Positions 1-7,927 of a DNA stretch of 64,000 bases are shown here, piece by piece. The stretch comes from Melioribacteraceae bacterium. GTDB lineage: Bacteria > Bacteroidota > Ignavibacteria > Ignavibacteriales > Melioribacteraceae. A model generated the notes under the pieces. The model saw nothing but the letters and a program-made list of their open reading frames with translations. It searched no databases and was not told where the DNA came from. Location of the stretch: positions 62,001 through 126,000 of the forward strand of contig BQMY01000074.1 in NCBI GenBank assembly GCA_022181065.1. Direction: 5' to 3'. The translations under genes and the position numbers were made by a program. Each line of letters begins with the position of its first letter. Positions within the stretch are counted from its first letter, which is position 1.

Positions 1-1
1 A

Positions 2-445
2 TCGACATTTGAATTATTAAAAAAATCCGCAAAACTGGTTTCGGAAGGCTATTTATTACACATCCTTTTCGATAAACTGAATCCCGAGCCACTTTTCACA
101 GGTAAACCTAAAAAAGCTTCCGATGTTGAATATACCTCTTCTCCCCGGATTGATTCCAATTCTGTTAAGATATTGTCAAAAATATTTGAAAACTTCAATA
201 ATGATGGCAAAACAAAATTTGCAATCGTGGCACGGGGAGAGTTGGATCAAAATTATATTTCTCTCATAAAAGAATGCGAAATTAAATATCTTCCTCTTTA
301 TAAGTACGTCAATTCACTTAAAACTGATAATTTCGACCCGAATTACTGGAAAGGGACTAACAAACGTGGCCACTGGAACCATACAACACATCAATTTGTA
401 GGTGAATATCTGGCAAAGTACTTGAAGAATGAATTTATCAATTAA
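2..445 (+). CDS. C-terminal part of an SGNH/GDSL-like hydrolase (5' truncated)
   Basis: The reading frame is open from the window edge to a TAA at 443-445, giving about 147 residues, so this is only the end of a longer protein. The last 40 residues contain D-P-N-Y-W and then G-H-W-N-x3-H, followed by an amphipathic helix. This resembles block V of SGNH-type hydrolases, where Asp and His of the catalytic triad lie near the C-terminus (D-x2-H or G-H-W-N-x2-G-H). The substrate cannot be judged because the N-terminal GDS block is missing. Family assignment is by motif only and moderately uncertain. Confidence 0.5.
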   Translation, partial: STFELLKKSAKLVSEGYLLHILFDKLNPEPLFTGKPKKASDVEYTSSPRIDSNSVKILSKIFENFNNDGKTKFAIVARGELDQNYISLIKECEIKYLPLYKYVNSLKTDNFDPNYWKGTNKRGHWNHTTHQFVGEYLAKYLKNEFIN

Positions 446-766
446 TTTAAAATTCTATAATCGAATTTTAATTCCAACTATAGCCGGAATTTATTCGTAA
501 GAAGATAATTATTTGAAGATCCAACTCCCTAATAATTATACATATTATTGTATGATTTTACATTTCAAAAATATTTTCTTATTATTGGTCAAAACAAAGA
601 TTGAACGAACAGAATAATTAAAATAAGTTTATTGGAAATATTTTTTTTCAATATATAGATTCTTAATAACCAAACTATTTATATCTGCTACACGCTCAAT
701 TACCCACCACATTTTTGGGCTAGCGCCGATTAAGAGTAAGAATTTTGAATTATGTAGGATTGTTTT
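446..766. other. Intergenic region upstream of argR
   Basis: About 320 bases of very AT-rich sequence without a credible gene. It holds one possible ARG-box-like palindrome (462-475) and T-rich runs near 636-650. I see no clear terminator for the upstream gene. AGGA at 753-756 lies about 10 bases before the argR ATG and could serve as ribosome binding site. Confidence 0.5.
462..475. promoter_or_regulatory. Possible ARG box (ArgR operator)
   Basis: The sequence CGAATTTTAATTCC is a near-perfect palindrome and matches 12 of 14 core positions of the TGAATwwwwATTCA ARG-box consensus. It lies about 290 bp upstream of argR, far for a simple autoregulatory operator, and in very AT-rich DNA a chance match is possible. 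Confidence 0.25.
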
Positions 767-1222
767 ATGTCGGCTAAACTAAAAAGACAACAAATAATAA
801 AAACTTACCTTACAACCCGTCTGATTTCCAGTCAGGAACAATTGATTCAGCTTCTTAAAGGAGAAGGGGTATATATCACCCAGGCTACTCTAAGCAGGGA
901 TTTTGCTGACTTGGGTGTTGTGCGGACTTTTGGTGAATATGGCGTAAGGTACGAGCTTAGCGCGGAAGAGGCGGGAATTCAGATATCAAAACTGGTTGGT
1001 CTGGAGATGCTGCATGTAAACGCAAATGAATCAATGGTTGTTATCAGAACTCTTGCAGGAAGAGCGCAAGGTGTTGCCCACTATATTGACCGCTTGAATG
1101 AAAAATTTATCCTGGGCACTATCGGTGGTGACGATACAGTGCTAATCATACCTGATACTGTTGAAAATATCCCAAAGGTTTTGGCGTTTATCAAATCGAA
1201 GATGGAAAATGACGGACATTAA
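767..1222 (+). CDS. argR: Arginine repressor ArgR
   Basis: This 151-residue protein has the full ArgR layout. An N-terminal winged helix-turn-helix (about residues 8-65) carries the signature Q-A-T-L-S-R-D-F. A C-terminal oligomerisation and arginine-binding domain (about 80-148) contains G-T-I-G-G-D-D-T-V, matching the G-T-I-A-G-D-D-T block whose Asp pair contacts arginine in the hexamer. Length is normal for the family (about 150-160). It represses arginine biosynthesis genes when arginine is plentiful. No arg biosynthesis genes adjoin it here, so it acts in trans. It stands alone and is followed by a strong terminator. Confidence 0.95.
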   Translation: MSAKLKRQQIIKTYLTTRLISSQEQLIQLLKGEGVYITQATLSRDFADLGVVRTFGEYGVRYELSAEEAGIQISKLVGLEMLHVNANESMVVIRTLAGRAQGVAHYIDRLNEKFILGTIGGDDTVLIIPDTVENIPKVLAFIKSKMENDGH

Positions 1223-1292
1223 ATTTCTGCGGCGGAAGTTCCCCAAGCTTTCGTTTGAATTTATTCAATCGTGGAATATATAACTCCCGTGC

Positions 1293-1318
1293 AAGTCGGC
1301 AATGCCGGCTTGTTTTTT
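1293..1318 (+). terminator. Rho-independent terminator of argR
   Basis: An 8-bp stem (AAGTCGGC paired with GCCGGCTT, one G-U wobble) closes a 3-base loop AAT and is followed by G then six T. It lies 70 bases after the argR stop codon. Confidence 0.85.
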
Positions 1319-1464
1319 ATCCTTAAAGTCTAAAAAATTATACACAACTGTATTATTTTAACCTCGTAAATATTTTTTTTGCCTACTCCTCCTCTAATTC
1401 ACGCATTTCTTTTTCGGCACACTTTTTTCTACAAGTAAAGCATAATCATCAAGGGAGATAAATT

Positions 1465-2094
1465 ATGCGAAACATTTACTTTATTATTTTTATTCTGATA
1501 CTATTAACTACCATTACACAGGTCGCCGAAAATCAGGAAAAGACCATACCACAAAACTCTTTCAACTTATTTGATGGGGGGAAAGGTGGAATAATTACAA
1601 CCGACGATACAAAAGCTTCACTTGTTGACAAGTTTGGAATTGAAGCGCTGAACGATGAAAGCATCTGGATTGATGAAGGGACTATTGAGGTTAAAGTTAC
1701 AAAATTATTCAAGAATACAAATCCTGTAACCCTGTTCTGGGATAACGACATGACAGTTTCCAAAGTTGTGATCGACGAACTAAATTCGAGTTGGAAGGTC
1801 AATGGTATTGCTTGCGGGACTTCAATCAAAGAACTGGTAAACATAAATAAATCGGGATTCAAGTTTAATGGATTTGGTTGGGATAACGGAGGTGTTGTAA
1901 CAGATTGGGGTGACGGGGAACTTGGTGAACAATTGAGTAATACTCTGATCGAGCTTGGGCTTGATTGGGAAGTTTTAGAAGAAAAAAATATAAATCCCGA
2001 TAAATTTATGGGTGATGGTATAACTCTGAATTCTGATAATACGGAACTTGATCAGCTAAATATCAGAGTGAGCCGAATAGTACTCCAATTATAA
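1465..2094 (+). CDS. Exported protein of unknown function with a GFGWDNGG motif
   Basis: The 209-residue product starts with a hydrophobic signal-like segment (residues 4-20) and is probably exported. GGGAG 11 bases upstream of the ATG supports the start. The mature part is a single compact domain. It opens with a D-D-T-K-A-S-L-V-D-K-F-G block and has a central C-G-T-S-I-K-E-L-V-N-I-N-K followed by F-N-G-F-G-W-D-N-G-G-V-V-T-D-W. Proteins with a comparable 'GTSLKEL..N...F..GFGWDYGG.V' arrangement occur in many bacteria as uncharacterised secreted proteins; that is recollection, not a search result. No catalytic motif is evident and I assign no function. Confidence 0.75.
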   Translation: MRNIYFIIFILILLTTITQVAENQEKTIPQNSFNLFDGGKGGIITTDDTKASLVDKFGIEALNDESIWIDEGTIEVKVTKLFKNTNPVTLFWDNDMTVSKVVIDELNSSWKVNGIACGTSIKELVNINKSGFKFNGFGWDNGGVVTDWGDGELGEQLSNTLIELGLDWEVLEEKNINPDKFMGDGITLNSDNTELDQLNIRVSRIVLQL

Positions 2095-2103
2095 CAAGAT
2101 TTT

Positions 2104-2124
2104 ATCATCGCGTTATACGATGAT
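2104..2124 (+). terminator. Hairpin between two secreted-protein genes, possible weak terminator
   Basis: ATCATCG and CGATGAT form a perfect 7-bp stem around a 7-base loop, 10 bases after the upstream stop codon. Only GTTT follows, so termination would be inefficient. Confidence 0.3.
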
Positions 2125-2181
2125 GTTTAGTAAATTAAAGTTACTGATTTAACTCAAAACGTAAAAAACAGGCAATCTTTC

Positions 2182-3303
2182 ATGAAAACATTAAAATTAC
2201 CTCTTATAACGTTCTATATTCTTGCAATGCTTTTTAGCAATTTGTTCGGCTCTAAAAAAGATGATCTAGAATCAGCCGAGGAAGCAGCGAAAGCGGGTTA
2301 TCTCACTAAAAAAGAATTGAAAATATTCAAATCTGAGCGTGACGTTGATCTGTTAAAAAAACCATATGGCGATATACCTTTGCGTGGTGTGTACAATCTA
2401 ATGGTTTATGATCTGTACCCAAATTCTGAAGAACCTTACCATCTTGAAAAAGAGATATCTGTCGCTGAAGCAATCTGGTTTGCAATGCATTTAAGAGAAA
2501 AAGCTGATGAAATAGAAAAAGGAAATTATCAACACCCGTTCAGGGATATTCCCGAGGAGTACGAAAAATATGTCGGGTATGCTTATGAGAACGAGCTGCT
2601 TCCCAAGTCAATATCAAATAATTTTGTTCCTGATGGGAATATTACTTTTGTACAATACGAAATAATCATGCTGAAAATGTTAGGATATGTTGAAGGAACT
2701 GATTTTACTGAAGAGAATGTAAGAACCCTCGCTCGTGAGAAGGATTTCGATCCACCACCACTTGGCAAAAAAGCTTTTATTAAAGCTAAAGCAGTGGAAA
2801 TGGCAAATTACACCCTTGGTGTAAGTATGAAGGAATCCCACACTATCTATCTGGATTATCTGATCTCGAAAAATATAATCCCCGCCAAGGCAGAAAAATT
2901 TATTTCTGATCAAGCGTACAAACGTTACACATGGGATACACGCGATAATTTTTCAGAGGTTTACTGGAAATATCAGCGAAAATATGATTTTGTGAGATTT
3001 CTTGATTGCAGGAATGGACCCGCTCCAATTCATCCGGCGGTTAGCTGGCCGAACAAAAATGTTACTCTCGACTATGCGGGATATATCAAAATTAAGGAGT
3101 CAGTTCTTGAGGAAAAGTTTATGTACAAATTAGTTAGAGATATTCTTTCTGATTTAAATGTTGATAAAAAGAAAATTGACAAAATGATCTCAAAACTGAA
3201 AAGTGATGGAAAAGCTGACCATATTGATTATTATACCAGAATGATCGATATCAAAAAGAAAAGAAATTACGTCACGATTGATATGTATCTTGAAAATAAA
3301 TAG
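2182..3303 (+). CDS. Exported protein with an S-layer-homology-like segment
   Basis: The product has 373 residues. It begins with a short basic head and hydrophobic core (residues 5-23) typical of a signal peptide. Residues about 120-172 read F-R-D-I-P, then Y-x3-A-Y-E-N-E-L-L-P, then F-x-P-D-G-N-I-T-F-x-Q, and end M-L-G-Y. This is the spacing of an SLH repeat (F-x-D, A-x3-G-I, F-x-P-x3-I-T-R-x-E, L-G-Y). A second, more degenerate unit may follow at about 195-250. The lysine-rich C-terminal 70 residues are not recognised. SLH domains usually bind cell-wall polymers; in a diderm this could be periplasmic or outer-surface anchoring. Domain call by eye, moderate confidence. Confidence 0.65.
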   Translation: MKTLKLPLITFYILAMLFSNLFGSKKDDLESAEEAAKAGYLTKKELKIFKSERDVDLLKKPYGDIPLRGVYNLMVYDLYPNSEEPYHLEKEISVAEAIWFAMHLREKADEIEKGNYQHPFRDIPEEYEKYVGYAYENELLPKSISNNFVPDGNITFVQYEIIMLKMLGYVEGTDFTEENVRTLAREKDFDPPPLGKKAFIKAKAVEMANYTLGVSMKESHTIYLDYLISKNIIPAKAEKFISDQAYKRYTWDTRDNFSEVYWKYQRKYDFVRFLDCRNGPAPIHPAVSWPNKNVTLDYAGYIKIKESVLEEKFMYKLVRDILSDLNVDKKKIDKMISKLKSDGKADHIDYYTRMIDIKKKRNYVTIDMYLENK

Positions 3304-3310
3304 CAGAAAC

Positions 3311-6300
3311 TTACTTACGCAGGGGTAAAGCAATTCGTACTTCGGTACCTTTCCCCTGCTGACTTAATATTTTAATCTTACCTTTATTTTTTGTCACCAT
3401 TTCGCGAACAATGTAAATACCGAGACCCGTCCCCGCCTCATCCCTTGTACCTTTTTTACCGGGAATCGCACCACCTTCTGAATTAAGTTTTTTAAGCAAT
3501 TCAGGCTCCATCCCGACACCTGAATCAATAATTCTTACATCGCATTGCCTACCATTAACCGAGGTTTTTACTGTAACGGTATCATTTTCCGCGCAAAATT
3601 TGATAGAATTTGAAACTGTATTCCGGAATACTGTCTTAATCATATCTCGGTCTGCTGTTATAACTATAGCATCTTCAACAAGATTGATCAGTTTAACCCC
3701 TTTCTGTTCCGCTGATACACTATAAAGATTGAATATATCATCTATAAGCAGCTTGAGTTGTATAAACTCGGGATTATATTCAATTTTATCTGATTGAAGT
3801 CTCGCCCAGTCGAGCAGATTCTCAAGAAGTGAGTACAATGACCGAGCCGACTGATAGATATGTGTTGCTGATGATTCGATATCCTCTTTATTCAACATTT
3901 TCGAATTATTGGCTAATAATTCCGAATATCCCAGCAATGGCAGGAAGGGGTTTTTCAAATCGTGGGCGACTATAGAGAATAACTTATCTTTTGAGGCAAC
4001 AGCCTCTTCCAACAATTGCTTACTATTTAACAAGTCTTTTGTTCTATCATCGACCAGTTTTTCCAGCTTTTTCTGATTGGATTTAACCTTATTGATATTG
4101 TATCGGTAAGTGGCAGTGATAAAGAACAATATCAGCAGCACGAAAGTAATCTTCGCGAGTTTTGTACCCCACCATGGAGGTGTTATAGTTACCGCAAGAG
4201 TAACCCCAACATTATTCCAGACATCATCACCATTACCCCCAATTACCCTGAAAACATATTCACCCGGTTCAAGATTTGTATAAGTTACATTTCTTCTTTG
4301 TCCAGCGTTGGTCCACTCTTCCTCAAGTCCAACAAGCTAGTATTTGTATTTATTCAGATGTGGCGAGGAGTATTCAAGCGCGGAATAAGTAAAATTAAGG
4401 AAGTTTTCACGGTAGTTTAAAACTATTGGTTCAGGATTAGAGGGGTCACCAAACAAATACTTTTTCTTTCCATTAACAAACAGATCAGTCAAAACAACGG
4501 GCGGTGGAACATTATTCGACTCTATATCATCAGGGTGAAAATAATTTACACCATTTACACCACCAAAAAACAATACACCATCTTTACTTTTTGCAGAAGC
4601 ACCACCATTAAACTCATTATTCTGCAATCCATCTTCGCGAGTGAATATTCTTATTTTGCCGGTTTCAGGATCAAACTCATTTAGCCCTCGGTTAGTACTG
4701 ACCCATAATTTACCGTATTCATCCTCAACTATTTCATAAATGGAATTGTTTGATAGACCTTCTTTCTCAGTAATATAACTGAATGTTTTGGTTCCGTAAT
4801 CGTAAAGATTTAACCCTCCACCGTATGTTCCAATCCAGAGTCGTCCTTTCCTGTCTTGGAGAAAATGCCCAACTCTGTAATTATTTATAGTTCTGTTGGT
4901 ACCATCACTTACTATCCTTTTAAAAGTGCCTTTTTCCGGATTGAAGAGATTAAGTCCGTATTGCGTCCCCACCCAAAAATTTCCGTAAGAGTCCACAAAC
5001 AGATCAGTTATTTGGCTGCTGCTCACAGAGGTTGTATCATTAGTGGAATTATAGACTCTGATTTCCCCTGTATCTGCATTATACCTGTTTAATCCAGTCT
5101 CGGTAGCGATATAATAATAGCCGTCTGAATGATGAATCACTTTTAAACAAAAGTTGTATGAGAGCGATTTGGGATCATTTACGCGAGCAACAATTTTATT
5201 TACAGTACGGGTAGATTTATTGAAAATATTTACTCCGCCGCCCCATGTGGATATCCAATAATCGTCACTACCAAAATTTCCAATAAATCTTATCCGTTCG
5301 GATGAAAGTCCATTATTGGTATTCAGCGAAAAAAGTTTTTTCATTTCGCTATTATAAACATCGACTCCTTTGTTAGAGCCAATCCAGATTTCGTTTTGAT
5401 CGTCAATATAGATCGCTTTTACGAAATTATCGCTTAATGAATTATTATCACGTGTTTTATAATAAATGTGATTAAAACTATTCTTTCTTTTAAAGTAGGT
5501 ATTGAGTCCCCCGGAAAAAGTACCAAACCAGAGTGCTCCCTCACGATCTTCAATCAAAGACCATACCCTGTTATCATTAAGGCTGCGGGGGTTTACGGGA
5601 TCATGTTCGATATTATAGAAAAAATCATCTTCGCGATTGTATCTATAAACACCTCCACCATCACTACACACCCATAAAGTTTTTTCTCTATCTTCAAAAA
5701 CAACAGTTATACGTGAATCCCTGATCCCCTTTGTTTCACTAATTCTACTAAATTTTTCTGTATCCCTGTTGAATGTATATAAACCTCCACCGAAGGTGCC
5801 AAACCAGAGAGTACCTGTATGATCTTCCTCAATTGATATAATAAAATTATGCTCCAGACCATTTGGTATTTCAGATTCGACACTAAAATTAACAAATTTC
5901 TCCTCTTCCCTCGAAAAACGGTCAACTCCGGATTTGTGAGAGGATGTCCATAAAAATCCCTGTGAATCTTCAAAGATTGCATAAATTTTATTTTCAATAA
6001 TGGCATGCGGGTCGGAAGGATTTGCGAGGTATCGTTTCATTTCTCCAGATTCTGTGTCGTATTTAATCAGTCCGCCACCCCATGATCCGATCCATAAAAT
6101 TGAATCTTTAGTGAGATACATGCGTTGAATTCGGAGTGACATTTCACCAAATTCATCCAAAAGTCTGCCATGGTAATTTTGAAACTTTGTTGAATCAGTA
6201 ATAAATTTCCCAAATCCTCTTGCGCGAGTACCGAACCATAAATTGCCGTCATGATCTGTTACCAAAGAAGTGATCCAGTTATCAGGAATACTATTTTCTG

Positions 6301-6529
6301 TATCATCACTGATTTTAAATGAGGTTATTTCATACCCGTCAAAACGGTTTAATCCCTCCTGGGTTGCCGCCCAGATAAAACCTGCACTATCCTGAGCAAT
6401 ATCGTGGATAAGGCTGTTAGATAGACCATCCTCAATGGTGATATGATCAAATAATCCGGTTGTTTGTGCAGATGAACCGCCTGTCAAAAGGAGAAATAGA
6501 ACTACTATTTTCACAATCAATATTTTCAA
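3311..6529 (-). pseudogene. Propeller-type sensor histidine kinase interrupted by an in-frame TAG
   Basis: Read through one stop codon, this is a 1,072-codon sensor kinase. In order it has a signal peptide (MKILIVK...SSAQ), about a dozen regulator-propeller (Reg_prop) repeats of the L-W-F-G-T type, a Y_Y_Y domain, a transmembrane segment, a HisKA domain with phosphoacceptor His in V-A-H-D-L-K-N-P-F, and an HATPase_c domain with N-S-I-K-F, D-S-G-V-G-M and G-T-G-L-G-I. Codon 731 (4337-4339) is TAG, in the middle of Y_Y_Y just after N-K-Y-K-Y. The same frame continues for 65 codons with clear Y_Y_Y sequence (L-V-G-L-E-E-E-W, G-E-Y-V-F-R-V, P-P-W-W) into the kinase. A C-to-T or A-to-T change at the first base of CAG or AAG explains it. 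The kinase half could only start internally (GTG at 4141). No response regulator is adjacent. Confidence 0.85.
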
Positions 6530-6768
6530 AACATCATTTAGATTTAATCAAACAAATGCACCGTTATCTATTATCGAAGTCTAACCAAATTTATTTAATA
6601 ATGGAAGTCTCTTAAATCCCGAATTTTAATGTAAAAATTAATCAATTGCATCGAGTGAAAAGCAAAATAAATTTTTCTTTGACAACTTCATGTAAAGGGG
6701 ATAAGTATGCAATGGAAGCAAGGATATGAAGTAAAATCCATTTTAACCAAAAAATTAAGATTCTCTGT

Positions 6769-6832
6769 AAGCTTCTTCTTGTCCCGCCCCACCTCAAATA
6801 TTGGCGGGCAGGCAGGGCTCGAAACTGTAGGA
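6769..6832 (-). pseudogene. Degenerate tRNA-Gln 3' fragment with palindromic insert
   Basis: On the minus strand the T-arm CAGTTTCGAGCCCTG and the acceptor end GCGGGACAA of tRNA-Gln are recognisable, with trailing AGAAGAAGCT as in the intact locus. They are separated by about 26 extra bases that include CCTGCCCGCC and GGTGGGGCGG, an imperfect inverted repeat. The 5' half of the tRNA is absent. Confidence 0.6.
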
Positions 6833-7001
6833 GTAAAGTAGTTAACATCCAATCATAATCGTTTGTGATTGCTGTAATATTGTGAATTAAAAGAATCATC
6901 TAAGAATCTACCTCACCCTTTTACCGCAGCGAACTCTCCCATACGAGAGGCAGCAGGCTGAATCACAGGAGAGGAACATAACTAAACGTTTTATTATTTA
7001 G

Positions 7002-7043
7002 CCCCTTCTCTTGTTTATAGGAGAAGGGGTTGGGGTTGAGGTC
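7002..7043. repeat. Dispersed hairpin repeat, copy 1
   Basis: CCCCTTCTC (7002-7010) and GAGAAGGGG (7021-7029) form a perfect 9-bp inverted repeat, followed by TTGGGGTTGAGGT. A second copy with the same layout lies at 49555-49596. Confidence 0.65.
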
Positions 7044-7049
7044 AGATAC

Positions 7050-7160
7050 TTTAAAAAGAAAAAGCCCTGCATATTTGCAGAGCTTCTTGTTGTCCCGCCA
7101 GGGCTCGAACCTGTCCCGAACGCTTTCGGGATGATCCAGAGTCAGACGTGTTGCATCCCC
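7050..7160 (-). pseudogene. Decayed tandem tRNA-Gln copy 2
   Basis: This 111-bp unit repeats the intact tRNA-Gln unit (7273-7386). It keeps the 3' part of the D arm, the anticodon arm with CTG, the T arm, the 3' acceptor strand and the trailing hairpin. It lacks the 5' acceptor strand and half the D arm. Eight bases after the anticodon arm are replaced by the 18-base palindrome TCCCGAAAGCGTTCGGGA (minus strand). It cannot fold as a functional tRNA. Confidence 0.8.
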
Positions 7161-7272
7161 TTTTAAAAAGAAAAGGCCCTGCATACTTGCAGAGCTTCTT
7201 GTTGTCCCGCCAGGGCTCGAACCTGTCCCGAACGCTTTCGGGATGATCCAGAGTCAGACGTGTTGCATCCCC
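7161..7272 (-). pseudogene. Decayed tandem tRNA-Gln copy 1
   Basis: Nearly identical to the neighbouring decayed copy, with the same missing 5' end and the same palindrome in place of the variable region. The two therefore arose by duplication after the damage. The trailing hairpin (AAGGGCCTT side) differs at few positions. Confidence 0.8.
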
Positions 7273-7275
7273 TTT

Positions 7276-7309
7276 TAAAAAGATAAAGCCCCGCATATTT
7301 GCAGAGCTT
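7276..7309 (-). terminator. Terminator of tRNA-Gln
   Basis: Minus strand: AAGCTCTGC, loop AAATAT, GCGGGGCTT (two G-U pairs), then TTATCTTTTTA. It begins four bases after the tRNA 3' end. Confidence 0.7.
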
Positions 7310-7313
7310 CTTG

Positions 7314-7386
7314 TTGTCCCGCCAGGGCTCGAACCTGGACTCTTCTGATCCAGAGTCAGACGTGTTGCCAATTACACCACAGGACA
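7314..7386 (-). tRNA. tRNA-Gln (anticodon CTG)
   Basis: The minus strand folds into a complete cloverleaf: acceptor TGTCCTG/CGGGACA with discriminator A, an anticodon stem TCTGA/TCAGA around the loop CTCTGGA (anticodon CTG, codon CAG), and T arm CCAGG-TTCGAGC-CCTGG. CCA is not encoded (CAAG follows). It is the only intact copy of a locus with three decayed relatives downstream. Confidence 0.93.
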
Positions 7387-7444
7387 GTTTGTTAGAACAT
7401 GAAATATATAATTGTCCGAATAAAAAATCAATACCGATAATAAT

Positions 7445-7798
7445 CTATTCAAATAATTCGTTGATTTTTTCAATTGGACGAGCTAAAACTGCCTTTTTTC
7501 CTTTTACAACTATTGGTCTTTGTACCAAATCAGGGTACTGTACCATCAAATCAATAATTTCGGAATCACTTTTAACTCCGTTTTTAAGATCGAATTCTTT
7601 ATATTCCTTTGCTCGGCTGCGTAAAAGATCCTTTGCCGGGATTCCCGTTAACGCAAGCAGCTCCTCAATTTTGGATTTTGTAAGTGGCTCAATGTAATAG
7701 TTGATTTTGTCAAACTCAACGCCCTTTTCTTCCAAGAGCGCTACTGTTTTTTTGCAGGTAGTACAAGTTGGTTTTTCATAAACAATAATTTTTTCCAT
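7445..7798 (-). CDS. ArsC-family (arsenate reductase-like/YffB) thioredoxin-fold protein
   Basis: The 117-residue product has the ArsC/Spx fold signature: an N-terminal beta strand then K-P-T-C-T-T-C-K-K (Cys12 and Cys15), with Q-R-P-I-V-V-K-G-K-K-A-V-L-A-R-P near the C-terminus. In glutaredoxin-type ArsC a single Cys reduces arsenate and conserved arginines bind the oxyanion; the R-P-I and A-R-P arginines are present. The C-x2-C pair recalls the Spx/YffB branch, so arsenate may not be the substrate, and no ars genes adjoin it. The ATG at 7798 is preferred to the GTG one codon earlier. Confidence 0.85.
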   Translation of the reverse strand: MEKIIVYEKPTCTTCKKTVALLEEKGVEFDKINYYIEPLTKSKIEELLALTGIPAKDLLRSRAKEYKEFDLKNGVKSDSEIIDLMVQYPDLVQRPIVVKGKKAVLARPIEKINELFE

Positions 7799-7927
7799 CA
7801 CAAAAATTATCCTGTTATTTCTGGATTTTCTATTCTCTTTTTATCTATTTTTAGCTTCCGTTCACAGACATACTAAAGATATAAAATTACAGTAGAAATA
7901 TTAAGTATTTAGGAGATCAGCGACAAG

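Larger units (their letters stand above)
6530..7313. other. Repeat-rich intergenic region downstream of tRNA-Gln
   Basis: No protein gene is credible here; open frames are low-complexity readings of repeats. It contains a tRNA-Gln 3' fragment split by a palindrome (6769-6832), a dispersed CCCCTTCTC/GAGAAGGGG hairpin repeat (7002-7043), two tandem decayed tRNA-Gln copies (7050-7272) and the terminator of the intact tRNA. The first 110 bases after the kinase start are plain AT-rich DNA. Confidence 0.7.

Noticed and set aside
4337-4339. Recoding of the TAG as pyrrolysine or other programmed readthrough
   Set aside because: Nothing in the window suggests pyrrolysine machinery, no special stem-loop follows the codon, and the position in a Y_Y_Y domain normally holds Gln, Lys or Arg; nonsense mutation or sequence error is simpler.
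7050-7272. Additional functional tRNA genes
   Set aside because: Both units lack the 5' acceptor strand and carry a palindrome in the variable region, so no cloverleaf can form.
6642-7371. Several minus-strand frames of 70-110 codons
   Set aside because: They read through tRNA fragments and palindromes, are repetitive and low in complexity, and match no protein pattern.
7299-7697. Plus-strand 132-codon frame
   Set aside because: It runs antisense through tRNA-Gln and the ArsC-like gene, which is well supported.
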